Positions 11,372-23,179 of a stretch of 64,000 bases of DNA are shown in pieces; position 1 is the first letter of the stretch, and every line of letters starts with the position of its first letter. The stretch covers positions 15,610,001 to 15,674,000 of the forward strand of contig JAILWY010000013.1 in NCBI GenBank assembly GCA_022113835.1. The letters are read 5' to 3'. A model generated the notes under the pieces. The model was not told where the DNA came from, did no database searches, and worked only from the letters and a program-made list of their open reading frames with translations. The position numbers and the translations under genes are program-made. Source of the DNA: Atopsyche davidsoni (lineage: Eukaryota > Arthropoda > Insecta > Trichoptera > Hydrobiosidae).

Positions 11372-12015
11372 CGACCAGATCTTTTCATTACTTTTACGTA
11401 CAATCCTGCTTGGTCGGAAATCAAGGATTTGCTATCGCCTGGTCAGTCATCGCATCACTGACACGATCTGACAGCTAGAGTTTTCAAGCAAATCTCATGG
11501 ATCTCACGATAAAAAATCATATATATCAATGCTAGATGTGTTACCGCACGCTCCTAATTTGACTGAAAGAAAAAATTGTTCCAACTCAAATCGACAGTGT
11601 TATATCTGCTGAACTGCCGAATCAACATATAGATTCAATACTTTTTGACGTTGTTTGTAAGAACATGATTCACGGCCCATGAGAAGCATTGAATTTGAAT
11701 TCGCCTTGCATAAAAAACGGCAAATGCACGAAAAGATATCCACGCGATTTGATTAATGAAACTCAAACTGGTGAGGATGGATATCCGAAATACAGACGAC
11801 GAAAGCCAGAAGATGGAGGATTCACCACAACAATTAAATTAAGAAACGTTGATATTGACATTGATAACAGATGGTTTGATCCATACAGTCCAATACTGTC
11901 AAAAACATTTCAAGCATATATCGATGTGGAATACTGCAACTCCGTGAAATCCATCAAGTACATATGCAAATATGTTAACAAAGGCAGTGTTCGAGCTTTC
12001 AAATCGAAACGATGA
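11372..12015 (+). pseudogene. Helitron replicase (Helitron_like_N region) fragment, inactivated
   Basis: Conceptual reading from 11,372 gives RPDLFITFTYNPAWSEIKDL, then SPGQSS and DLTARVFKQ after an in-frame stop, then VPTQIDSVISAELPNQHIDS and VVCKNMIHGP. After another stop comes NSPCIKNGKCTKRYP, DGYPKYRRRKPEDGG and VEYCNSVKSIKYICKYVNKG (ORF 11,689-12,015). These are hallmark blocks of the eukaryotic Helitron Rep-helicase protein upstream of the PIF1-like helicase. At least two stops and a frameshift kill it, and the helicase is missing. The intact protein is a nuclear rolling-circle transposase. I see no 3' hairpin with CTRR terminus nearby. Confidence 0.88.
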
Positions 12016-12629
12016 AATCACTTAATTTCAGATGGGTCAAAACGCCGAAAAATCTTTATGTTTACACACCTACCAAAAAAAACTCACTATATTGTTTATC
12101 CGCTAGCATTAAGATAAATAAGTTAATAAATAAACAAATTTCCTTTTTTTTTTTTCGAACAAATAAAAAAAGGTATTTTATTTTTTTATTTAGCGTAGTA
12201 GCACGCACCGGATATCTGCAAGTATGCAATAACTTGGATGTCTTGCATTATATAAACTCAGTAAAATCACTAAGTTTACCAACTCATCACTAAGTTTACC
12301 CCCATTTCTTGTTTTGTTATCTAGTTTTGATATTTATATAATTTATCTCAACTCATGCTACAAAAGGGTTCTTAACACATGTTTTCCCTTACAAACAAAA
12401 CAAAGTCACTCAGACAAGAAACTCATGAACGCTACCACCTAGAACAACTCATTGTAAGCCCTAAAAAACTGCGCGCAGGACCTGAACATAGCTCTAAGAG
12501 AAATTGTAATTTAAATGAGTAACAATATAAAGAATAGTGAAATTTAATTTATTTTTTTAATTTGTGCAAACGCATTCGTATTTCTTCACCATCAATTGCC
12601 TGTCCTCAGAGATGAGCTAGTATATTCAC
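12016..12629. other. Spacer after the Helitron remnant
   Basis: AT-rich. A short direct repeat, catcactaagtttacc-like, occurs twice at 12,266-12,300. A 93-codon frame starting at 12,012 is low complexity and not supported as a gene. Confidence 0.45.
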
Positions 12630-12822
12630 CTTTCCTTACAAAGCCCTCGCGTTTAGATCTGATAATTCTTCTGCAGCAAACTATATTTCAATAAGGTACA
12701 TCCAGAGCACATCCCTCCACAATCATTCCAAGTCAACTACTCCATTACCGATCCTTTACACACGCTCAGGGCTCAGAATGGCAGCCATGCACTAGTAACA
12801 GAATGAGGAGAGCGGGGAGGTT
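12630..12822 (+). repeat. Dispersed repeat X, copy X2
   Basis: Shares ccttacaaagccctcgcgtt, tagatctgata, ttctgcagcaaactat, acatccctccacaatcattc and ggagagcggggagg-type sequence with X1 (minus strand) and X3. Divergence is substantial, so the copies are old. Confidence 0.7.
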
Positions 12823-15496
12823 TTGTATTAATTATATAATATATGTGAAAAGCTATTTGACTCAGATACTACGAATATTACCTTTTATAAGTTTGAATAA
12901 ATATGAACTATTTGATGCTTAAAAATACAAATAAGCCTAGCTGTACTGAAATTTTTTTTGATATGATTCATGGATACAACAGTGTGTTTATTATTATATA
13001 TCTTATAAATACCACAACAAAAAACTACAATGGCTTTATTTCTCAGTTTTTAAACATTTGAGCCCCATACTTATAATATTATACATATACACTGGAGTAA
13101 AAAAATACCTAGGTACAATTAAATATTATATATTCATATAAAAATATTATAGGAAATAAAATTGCGATGTCATCACGGAATTATTCATGCAACGTATTTT
13201 TTCGTTAATTAAAATAACAAATAAAAATCACTTAGAGGAAGCACGTAAAATTTCCATACTAATCATTTCTTTATTCACTATCGCCGCCTTGTTTTAAATG
13301 AGTAATATTTTTTTTACAGCAGTAAAATTACGTGTAGTGCCATTTTTTTGGCAAAAGCAAAAACGAAAATGAACAAAAAAACACAGTATATTATATCAAC
13401 GCAAACATTTCTCGAAGTTATCAAATTTTATGGTCCGAAAAAAATCAGGCGAACTGGTTTTTTTCAGAGCACTGAGAATTGAGCATCTCTGGCTGCTGCG
13501 AGAGGAGCGAAGACCCGAAGACGCTCTCCTCTTCTCAAAGAGAAGCGTCAATTATCATACCCGCCATAACAATGTGCCTAATAAACATTCACAAGGCATG
13601 TGTGTCTTTCCCAAACGTTACCAGCTGTACAATTTTCAAACGTTGCCTTTACTTTCTACCGAATCGCCGAACAATACGTAAAGCCAACTTCAAAGACTCC
13701 CATGCAATGGAAAATTATAAATAACGTACTCAATACTTTATTGTTATACGTGCATAGGATTTATAAATATGAAAACCTGACAAATTATAATAAGACATTT
13801 TTGAAAGTGGTATTATATTAACATATTTATTATTATTAACTTAAAAATGCTAATTTGTTTTCATTGCTTTACAATAGCGAACGTCGTTTTTTTACTTGTA
13901 TGGACACTACCATAAAAATAAATCAAGAACACTGCACATTTATGTGATAAAATAACATTTGTACAATTATAAGATTATATAATATAAAAGTGATTATTTC
14001 GTAACATAATGAAATATATTCATTTATCAATACATATTTTAATTTGTGCATAAATTTTTATGAACAGAACAGAGCTTAACATGAACACGTTTAATTATGA
14101 GAAAATGTGAATTTTAAAGACTTTTAAATAAAATTTAGTGCCGATTTTATAAATATGTTTTTGATAGAAAGCACATGATGGAATCACATTATAATATCTT
14201 AATAAAAATGCACATCCTAAGGCAGAAGGATGTTGGTGAAACCGTCAGTTTTCACTAGAATACTATCGTTATTCACTTATAAGTGAACTGCACATATTGA
14301 TTGTATAGTCAGTTTCAATTAAACTTTAAATAGCTACTTATTAATGTTGAAAATATTAAAAACACCATAACAATCAAGTTTCATAGATATTTCATGACCT
14401 CCAAATATATCTGAACTTTAAATTTAACACTGTGGTTGTTGTTTGCCCTGGATCCATACAAAATCTGACTATGACTAAAAAAAAGAAATGCATGCATTTC
14501 TAAAATGTAAAATCTTTTCAACTCTCATACTCTCAACAAGAAAAAAACTTTTTTTATGATGACTATAAATATAAACAAGACAAGGTAATCATATGGTTTT
14601 TTTATATTTGATTACATGAATTTACAGTTCAACATGTTTTCGCCAGGACAATAAATATAAAGTACATTAAATGTCTTCAATAATTTATGCGCTTAATAAA
14701 TATAGAACAACTAAGAGAAATAAATTATGTGTGAAAATGTACGCGATTATGCATAACTTTCACTTTTCATGTAGCTTAATATAATGTATCTAAATATTTA
14801 TTTTGATGAAAGCAAAGTTGAGTTAGTCTAGATCACTGTTACAACTGAAACATATTTTATGATGCGCTGGATACAAACAGTATCTGAAAAAATTTCAGGG
14901 ATTCAGGGAGAAAAATATGTTATAATAATTTTAATAATTAAAACCTACAACCCTCAAACTAGCACATCATTTGGTAAACTCGTTCAATAACAAGATGTGA
15001 CGTAGATTTTAGTATTTCTACCTGACCAGGTGAGTGAGTTTGCTTAATTTAAATTTTCAGGAATCTTTTTTGTTTATTTGCTTTCATTAAACCTTGTCAC
15101 GAGATCGCCTTATGATACTTAGCAGCTACGATCAACCATTCAAAAAGAGTATGACCCGCCATAACAAATCTATTTATCAATTAAATTTGTCATTGTGTAT
15201 TTCATGACCATGATTAATAGTAGTACACGTATGTACTTCTTTTTTTTTTAACCCAACTAACGAAAAATTATATTACTTGTGAAGACTATTGATTTTATTT
15301 TACTTGGAAAAATGAAATAATATGAGTGCTACAGTCTTAATAAATTCAAGGTAAAATTTCAAAAAAATACTCCAAAATAATAAAAATAACTTCAAAACAG
15401 CGACCCAAGCCATAACTGTAGAAAGATTTAAATTTAAATATCTTTAACATTTTTAAACAAACGTCTTCGGTTTGAAAAAAATAATTCAACAATAAA
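12823..15496. other. AT-rich spacer; one odd GC-richer patch at 13,465-13,560
   Basis: The patch at 13,465-13,560 is rich in GAGAG/CTCTC words that can pair with each other (ctgcgagaggagcgaag and ctctcctcttctcaaagag). It lies inside overlapping short frames (13,430-13,821) without a recognisable domain. The remainder is plain AT-rich DNA. Confidence 0.4.
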
Positions 15497-15544
15497 ACTT
15501 ATTCTATTTTTTCAGCATATGAATGCTGAAAAAATAGAATAAGT
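15497..15544. repeat. Perfect 22-bp inverted repeat with 4-bp loop
   Basis: Arms 15,497-15,518 (acttattctattttttcagc...) and 15,523-15,544 are exact complements separated by ATGA. Such a perfect AT-rich hairpin is most often a MITE relic or cruciform; the loop is too short for a typical animal pre-microRNA. Confidence 0.8.
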
Positions 15545-18500
15545 ATTAATGATATTAATTAGTATATATAATTATTATATTTATTAGTATTAATGATAAT
15601 ATTCACTGTTTTATTAGTAAAAGGCTAATATAAAATCACAGGCCTGTAAAGTCTCGTATACTCATAAACCAAAGATTGAGTCTCAAACAAAGTATTTTTT
15701 ATCAATTATAGTTTATGAACAAAAATAAATAAATGAAATGTATGATATGATTAAATAAAAGTATTCATAAAAAAAATGTATTGTCATAATTTAAAAGACT
15801 GTGTAATACTTTATTCGAATAAATTTTAAAGTTGGCAATAGTATAAATAACATAAAAATAGTTATTATTCAAAGAAAAGATCAACATAATACAGTCGTTT
15901 TACAACACAAATGCTGGCATTTTACCATTATTTATTTACTAATAAATAATAAAAACGAAAGCTGCGCAAACTCAATATTACCTTTGCGTTTTCTCTATTT
16001 AATCGTTGACTGAATTTAATTTTGTATACATGTTATTGGTCAGGGAAAGCAATGAGTTTCGTGAGTGGAAATCCTCGTCTTTTATCTAATGTTTATATTT
16101 CCATTTTGTGAGTTTTACTAGTCATTTACTTCAAAAAGAAAAATATATTTATATATAATTTTTGAAATAAGCTTAATGATAAAAAATGTGCTAGAAAGTT
16201 TAATAAAATAAATTCCAATAATTAATAAAAGATTTGAGAAAGATTGACAGTTGCCATTTAAATTTTATTTATTTCGTCTTTTCATAATTAAAAACCGTTT
16301 ATATTAAATGCTTGCTTATCAGCAAGTCTACTTGTTCCAATTGAATAATACATTATTTCGTATTCTAAGAATTTATTTTAGTTATTCAGACCCAACCTGA
16401 AATTAACCCACATAAATTTACTAAATCCTTTGATATAAATAACATATAAAGGTTTCCATTTTGAAGGTCGCACTTTGTTTTTAACACAACGTGTTTTTTT
16501 ATAAAATAAAACTATTTGAAAAGGACTCAACATCTGCAGATGTAACTGCGTGAGTAAGTTCTTATGTGCGTCAGTCCTAAGGTGTTTTATTGTTTTTTGA
16601 ATGAAAATTATCTAACTCAGGTAAAAACCAGGTTTTTACCTGCGACTGTCCGACCACGTGCTGCATGGTGTGTTTAAAAAAAAAATGTTTTATAAGGCCA
16701 GTGAAAAAATGTTTTATATATATATATGAATGTGAAAATGTTTTATATATATATATGAATGTGAAATTCCGCTTAGAATTTTGAGAACCCATTAAATTTC
16801 TTAGAAGCTAAAATAGTTTTGTGCAAAAAAATAATGGTAAAATGCTTGGAATCATTTGATACTTAATCAATATTAAATCGATCGTTACACGAACTTTTTT
16901 TACTTTAGGGTGGAAATCGAATCTGCATATATCGCGAGACAACAGGCGCTATGGTACCATAACGTGTTATGTATCAAAAAATTCAATTTAAATTGTATTT
17001 CACACACCATTATTCCTTACGACTAATTTATTTGAAGAATATGCTTATTACTAAATATTATATAAAAAAAAATAAAAAAATAGCATATATATTTCATTCT
17101 TCAAATTAATAAAATGAAAGTATAATTCGTACTTTACTTCAAATTACAAAAAAGCACAGTTATACTGCTGAGTTGTTATTACTAGCAAACGTGCTACTCG
17201 TCACGTAATGCACGTTATTCTCTACACCAAATCCAAAATAACATTGCGTGAACGAAGGTCAATCTCAGCCTAGCTTTCTCTATGTACCATGAAAAAAACC
17301 TACCACGCCTCTCGAGATTCCTATTGCAGCCTCTCTAGTGTGACGTCTAACCCTGGGGCGAGATATTACTGTACCTAGTGTAGTCATGATCTTGAGGTAA
17401 CGCATTTATTAAAAAAAAACTAAATGAAACGAGAGATCGCTAGCTATGCTCAAATCAATCCCACAACTGATTATGCTTAAAAAAACTTATAAACACTGCT
17501 TTTACTGGCCTAATTTTTTTACACAGACTACGTGCTATTCCTCGCGTCTATTATGAAGATACTCTAATACGTTGTCACATTCTAAAATTGTTCTGCTTAA
17601 CTCTGTTTATATAAACTAATTTAATAAAAAAAACACATAAGTCTGAAAATTGTTAAAACGAATAGATTATCAATCATTTCCTGTAAAAAGATTGCACAGT
17701 GCTAGTTACCCTCGCATTAAAACTACGTTTTAGATCGTATCATATTTTATATTATCAAGCTCCAGTTTTTTTTAATTTGGGATGGCTTTTTTCAAGCATA
17801 GATTTCATTTTGATATTGTCTTTGTGTCAGGAAATTTTGCCCGAAATAAATAGGGACTGAAACGTTGTGAATTTCAACATAAGGTTGGTTGGTACAACAC
17901 CCCCATTGTTTCTATTGTTATTTCCGATCCGTTCCAGTGTATGTTTGTAGCTCTAACATTGAGATGATTTGCAATTGAAAATTATTTTTTTGCATGCCTT
18001 TTAATTATAAATATATATTTATATAGAAACTATTGATACTATTTTTCACAAGATCCGTTCTGGTGTGTGTTTATGAGTCTAACATTGAGAGTGTTTGCAG
18101 TTATGATGAGAGATTTTCCAGTGAAGGAAATGCCGGTTCCAAGTTACATGAATTGTCCAAACATCAACTAAGGTTAGCCGCTGTTCATATTTGCCTCATT
18201 GCGTCACTCTTCGGTTACAAAGTCAGTTTGTTTTCTATAAGTGTCTTCAGATCCTGTATGAGAACATTAAAATTTCATGTATGATAATGCTCTACGAGGT
18301 TTTTTTGGTGGTCCGACGTTTTTGTTTACGTACAGGACCCATTTTCAATGAAATTTCAATTAAATAACTTCTTGAAATCTCAACGCGTCATAACATTCAT
18401 AAATATATTTTATAACAGTGGCCTCTTATATATTATACTTTGAAGTCACCTGGAACATGATTTCAATATATGAAAATATAAAAACAGTGGCTAAAAGTTA

Positions 18501-18652
18501 TAATGAATTACCTTGATTATTACTAAAAATAGAAATATTTTTAGTTTTGAATTGCCATAGTAAAAGACTCGTGTTCATTGCAAATGATTTATTTTTGTTA
18601 TTATCAGTGATATGGTTAAAGTATATAAATAAATATGTTGACGTACTTGCAG
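15545..18652. other. AT-rich spacer with two small local duplications
   Basis: A 29-bp unit containing atgttttatatatatatatg is tandemly doubled at 16,708-16,765. A roughly 53-bp block beginning gatccgttc and containing ctaacattgaga is present at 17,926-17,978 and again at 18,052-18,106. A minus-strand segment near 16,910-16,970 has a weak tRNA-like box B (gattcgatttcc). The 83-codon frame at 18,033-18,284 covers the second block and is not recognisable. Confidence 0.45.
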
Positions 18653-18752
18653 GCATTTTCCATAGTTATATACGCTCGTCAAGGACGAGTGATCCAATTG
18701 ATGTGGCCTGATAAGTCAGATATTAACGCGCGGAAATTTCTGACGTATCAGA
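18653..18752 (+). CDS. Candidate internal coding exon, unidentified protein
   Basis: A 100-bp block, GC-richer than its surroundings, is bounded by an acceptor (acgtacttgcag, exon from 18,653) and a consensus donor (GTAAGT from 18,753). Frame 1 is open throughout and reads AFSIVIYARQGRV, then QLMWPDKSD, then ARKFLTYQ; the other two frames have stops. Composition is protein-like, with W, P, D and basic residues, rather than the K/N/I/F/Y-rich frames typical of this DNA. I do not recognise the family. No flanking exon of the same gene was found within the window, so it may be a lone exon between large introns, or chance. Confidence 0.33.
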
Positions 18753-19857
18753 GTAAGTCGATTTTAACTATGCTTCTCGAAAAGTTCATTAAAAATAAAG
18801 TAAATTAAAACACAATAATCTAGTGCTACACCGGCTGGATTCACAGTGCAACTGAGAAATGAATTAACACGTTTTTGTCAAACACGAAATCCATGTGTAA
18901 AAGTTTCTAATTTATTAATTTATTACAAATATTTACATTAACCTTAATATTAACAAAACTAATGATGCAAATTCGCAAACATTAAAGTCTGCATTTGATT
19001 ATGGCGTCCTATTTGACTGAAATGCAAATAAGACGCCTTTTCTCGGCTCAAACTACTTTTCGTTAATTCAAATCAAATATTTATAGCATAGCTTTGAAAA
19101 ATGAAAACGCGATAAAATAGAAAATATTACGTGGTTTTTATTATATACTAAACACGCATGCTTGAAAAAAACACAATGTGAATATAAAGGATAGCTTTTG
19201 GGTCAAAGTAAAAGTGGATAGGATAAAACTCAATACAACATAATTCTTACCACAAAATATATTTAAATCTCGAGATCCTTTTGCTATCTTTAATAAATCG
19301 TTTTTTTAGTAGCTTTAAAGTGATCGTTCAAAAAATGGAAGCAAAAATATTCAAGGAAAATATCGCCGCCTTCAATCACTTTATAGATTCATCGTAATCA
19401 TTGCTCACCAAAAAAAATCCCAAACAACAGGCCTGACCTAACCTGACCTAAATATTTCACAATTGCTGACGTTTAATGTTACAGGTCTATTTCACATATT
19501 GAATTCTTCCATTGACCGGTTACACATTTACTAGTCAATATATTTATTTAACTAATACAGTAGAAAGTAAAAAAATCAACAAAGACACAAGCTCATGTTT
19601 TGGACTTTGAGAACTAAGCCCGTGCGTGATCTTCTGCTTTTTAGTTGTTATTTCCTGAAAAACGAGACTATATTTTCAGAATTTGTGATTTCTCAAAACG
19701 GAATACTTGCATTTTATAACCTGAAAATTCTTATTGGATAAAAGTTAGAAATCCTTAGACGGGATTAAAGCTATTATTCTCAAAGTGCCTTTCTTTAAAG
19801 AAGGTTGGTGACAATTCACTGAAAATTTATCTGTTCGTGGTTATCTTAATGAAGATA
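18753..19857. other. AT-rich spacer
   Basis: Nothing gene-like noticed. A short cctgacctaacctgacctaa run lies at 19,432-19,451. Confidence 0.45.
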
Positions 19858-19945
19858 ATGTAGTGGGTCCTTGGGTCCTTATACACCACAGTTTTATATT
19901 CTTAGAAAAAATCTGCGTATTGCTGCTGCCCAATGATAATATTAT
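19858..19945 (+). repeat. Dispersed repeat X, copy X4 (fragment)
   Basis: Matches the complement of 3,105-3,190: shared words are gtagtgggtccttgggtcct, cagttttatatt, and ctgcgtattgctgctgccca. It stops where the family continues into the ttacaaagctc segment. Confidence 0.7.
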
Positions 19946-20822
19946 CTAAACCTTTTCTAACAATTCTCTAATATTTAAATTTGATATTCCTGATGAGTGT
20001 AATTTGATAAAAGATCAATGTTATACAATATATTTTACAATACATTTTTAATGATATTTCGAGGATTAAAGGAAATTCCACTTGCTTGACAGTAGCAATC
20101 TGGTGCCTTATCCAATTCAACTACTGTAGCTCTGTAACTGCGCGATAATTTTAATATATGCAAGTGTGACACCGATATTCTTAATTTGCCTAATGCACAA
20201 TAAATCAAAATAGGTGAAAATGCGGTAAGTTTTTAATATAACCATTGGTTAATAGTCAGTATATAAAGCTGTTATTTTTTAATTTATTACACTATTTAAT
20301 ATAATAAATATGTATAAAAACTTTACTTAAATCTATTCCCAACGATATAGAACCATAATTTTGAATTTTAAATCAAAGAAAACTGCCATAAGGTCATGAG
20401 GCCTTCATAAACTGCCATTTCTGAAAAGTTTGTAGACATTAAATAAATACAACACATTCTAACCAATTCACACAAGCAACGAGAAAAATCCTTGAATTCT
20501 TTTTCGGAACTGTTTTATTATTGATGTGTGAATTGATAACTTTTAACATATTGTTTATACAATAAACCTTTGAACGTAAAAAAATATTTATTATTCAATG
20601 CATTTCACAGATTGTTCTTTCCATTTGGATCGCTTTCAGTGGATATCCCTAAAAAAATAATCACACAGTTAATCCGCGTTATCGACAATTATCTACGCAA
20701 TTAACTCTTGGTAAGACATTGAAGATCCTTAAAATATATTTCAGCTTATTCAACAAGTGGTTGGCGGTCATTTCACTGAGCATATACTCATGCTGAACCA
20801 GTGCTCATGGATTTCTAATGAG
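19946..20822. other. AT-rich spacer
   Basis: No supported feature seen. Confidence 0.45.
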
Positions 20823-21045
20823 AAAATAGTGTAGTGGGTCCCCGGGTTCTTCTATACCGTAATAGCATTATTATAAATCCGTTCCTTACAAAGCTCTTGC
20901 GTTTAGATCTGATACTCCTTCTGCAGCAAGCTACAGAAACCCTCTTTTCCGACAAGGTACTTTCAGACCACATCTCTCCACAATCAGGGTACAGATTGGC
21001 AACCATGCACAAGCAACAGGATTGGAAGAGCTGGGAAGTTATATT
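20823..21045 (+). repeat. Dispersed repeat X, copy X3 (carries the empty MITE site)
   Basis: Starts with agtgtagtgggtccccgggt and passes through attattataaatccgttcct, the counterpart of the site where copy X1 holds the 234-bp MITE. It continues with ttacaaagctcttgcgttta and the block around catctctccacaatcaggg. Short frames on both strands are antisense shadows with no domain. Confidence 0.75.
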
Positions 21046-21154
21046 TATATTTCAGCTAAAAGTTTATAATTTCACTCAGTACTTTGGGTTAAAAGACTAG
21101 TATTGCAAGTCACACAATATTTAATTGGCATAATAAGTACATTGTTTAACTTAT

Positions 21155-21335
21155 TGGATATGATTGTTAAAAATTCTTGCTAAGTACCAGTGATTCGTTG
21201 GTATAATTGGTAATGCACCGGCCATATAAGCTTAGGGATGCGGGTTTCAAATCCCACAAAAATTACGATGATATTTTTCTGAGAGTTTCTTTAATCAATT
21301 TTCAATATTTGAAAAAATGTACTTACTAATATGAT
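21155..21335 (+). repeat. tRNA-like SINE/MITE family, copy b
   Basis: Box A-like segment ttggtataattggtaatgca followed by ccggccatataagct and box B gggtttcaaatccc, then gatgatatttttctgagagt. Preceded by the family's gattgttaaaaattct segment. It runs directly into copy c, which lies in the opposite orientation. Confidence 0.85.
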
Positions 21336-21616
21336 TAGGCACATTAGTTCATACATAGAAAAAAAATTTAAAGAAACTCTCAGAACAATATCATCGTGAT
21401 TTGTGTGGGATTTGAACCTACATCTCTTGGCTTACATGGCCGGTGTACTAACCCTTGTACTAACGAATCACTTCCGTTTATCGAGAATTTTTAACAATCA
21501 TACTCTACATATGAACCAATGTCTCCAGGCCTAATCATATTAGTAATAAAATAATTAACCCGTAATGGGTAATAAATACGCATCTGATTGACGTCCAATC
21601 CAAAAAATAAACATAC
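21323..21616 (-). repeat. tRNA-like SINE/MITE family, full-length copy c
   Basis: Read on the minus strand: a head segment (attttttggattggacgtca, then cgtatttattacccattacg), an inverted-repeat arm (attactaatatgattaggcc ... ttcatatgtagag), the tRNA-like core (ttagtacaagggttagtaca, ccggccatgtaagcc, ggttcaaatccc, gatgatattgttctgagagt), and the opposite arm (ctatgtatgaactaatgtgc, ctaatcatattag). The two arms are inverted copies of each other, so the pol III-type core sits inside terminal inverted repeats. This copy serves as the reference for the family. Confidence 0.85.
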
Positions 21617-21700
21617 GTATAATCATTATCAATCAATAAAACTTGTATAGGCAAAATCGTATTTCCTGTAAGACGGTATTCACAAAAATCAGTAATATAT
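21617..21700. repeat. Flank shared with 10,147-10,230
   Basis: About 80 bp (aatcattatcaatcaataaa ... gacggtattcacaaaaa) matches the sequence next to truncated copy a, with few differences. The compound was therefore copied as a unit or inserted in the same older repeat. Confidence 0.7.
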
Positions 21701-21779
21701 TTCTAATTTTCTTACGAAAATGCTTGCCTAAAAAATTATGTTCGCATTTCTCATCGTGCATGGTTTATTTTATCGCTTT

Positions 21780-21935
21780 GGATGGCATCTTCCTATGAAA
21801 TCCAGACCCGCGGTGCGTGCGGCCGTGAAAGTCGTCCCATTCATCGCGGCGGCGCGTCATTGGCTGGCCTGGCGATGACGAATGACTCGGCGTGATCGAT
21901 CGTGTGGGCTTTGCTCTTTGTGAGTCTATAGCTCC
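21780..21935. promoter_or_regulatory. CpG-rich patch with CCAAT-type box
   Basis: GC- and CpG-rich block (cgcggcggcgcgtcattgg) with an inverted CCAAT box (ATTGG). A plus-strand GTGAGT at 21,918-21,923 could be a donor. It may be a promoter or first exon of unknown gene and direction. Weak evidence. Confidence 0.25.
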
Positions 21936-21938
21936 ACG

Positions 21939-22325
21939 TCAGGGGTAGTCAACCTAGTCCCCGTCACCCGCAAGTGAACGACTTCGTGCCAAAACGATGA
22001 GTTCGTCCATCGGCCATGTTTGAAATTATGTTATAAATTTTTATTACGTGGTAGTTTGAAGAACGAAGATCACAGAACGATGCCAAACAAAATAGAGCTC
22101 CCGAAGGTTCACCAAGCCATTTTCACTAGTGATCGAATGGTCGTCGTCTGGTAGAAGGCAATACGCAGTCTTTTGGGTATAAAAAAAGGCGACCAGCGAT
22201 CGGAGAGTGTGAGACAGTCCTCAACAGTATTGATATAAATATTGTGAATATTCTGTATATGAATAAGTTAAATATAACTAGTGTGAAATAAATAATCTTT
22301 CAATTGTGGACCCGACCCGTTGCAA
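21939..22325 (+). mobile_element. Candidate LTR-like or hAT-like segment
   Basis: Near 21,941 the sequence caggggtagtcaacct resembles a hAT terminus, but I found no matching right end. Further on, gggtataaaaaaaggcg at 22,178-22,194 is a strong TATA box, about 30 bp upstream of gagacagtcctc, a likely initiator. An aataaataat polyadenylation-type signal follows about 90 bp later (near 22,288), and a tggacccgacccg-type primer-site-like stretch comes next. That order is typical of an LTR. Termini and target duplication were not found, so this could also be a host promoter. Confidence 0.3.
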
Positions 22326-23179
22326 TGTGTAATCAAATCGAAATTATTTATATATTTATACTTAAACTTCTCTCAAAAATAGTACGCGCTAAATTGAGTT
22401 AGTGCTAAACCGGTAGGCGATAAAAAAAATACCTGCTAACAAACATACAAAAGTGAGCGGTAGGTTTAAAAATGTTGAATATTCCTGATCCAAATCAATG
22501 ATTAAATTTAATAAAACAAATATTTTTTTAATCCCAAATCAAAATTTATATTTTTTTTGTAGACTTGGAGACCATATCTTCAAGGTTCGTGCCAGGTGAT
22601 TTATAAAAGAATATCATGAACTTGAAGAAGTTTTACTGAAATATTTACAGTACTTAAATCCAAAGAAAACTTCAAAGCTCAATTTATATTTCAAGAAGGA
22701 AACAATAACTAATTTGTAATGTTTTACAAATAATCTCATCGTGGTATAGTGGCTTGCGCGCTTGCTCAAAAACTGAACAAAAACGGTTGCCTCCAAGCTC
22801 AAAGGGAAGAAAAACCTTTTATAAAGTACTTTTGGTGACTTTCTGAGATTTCTATGTGGTATAGTATATACAATATTCGTATCAAGCCGGACTGCTTTTG
22901 CATGGATCATACTTTTTTTACAGAAAAATATGGTTTACAGACTGTGCGTTCTATTATAACTTGAACTAGATATCTCGTGGAATAAAAATATTAATAATTA
23001 AAAAAAAGAAACTGCAATGTTCAACAATTAAAAATACATTCAAAACAACCAATGAATCGCGCGACAGCCGGCTGTGAATGTCTCAGAAAATGAAACACGA
23101 AAAGTTCGCGGCCTCGTGAAGATCGTCAGGCTCCGTCGCCGGCGGTGGAGTTTTATAGCGGAGGAGAAAGTCTCCTCAC
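22326..23179. other. AT-rich spacer
   Basis: A 98-codon minus-strand frame (22,614-22,910) has no recognisable domain. No other feature noticed. Confidence 0.4.

Noticed and set aside
13430..13821. Three overlapping plus-strand frames
   Set aside because: Different frames over the same DNA with no domain; likely chance.
21190..21290. A functional tRNA gene at the tRNA-like cores
   Set aside because: Box A and B are present, but no 7-bp acceptor stem or consistent anticodon arm is seen, copies are numerous and diverged, and they sit inside a larger repeat.
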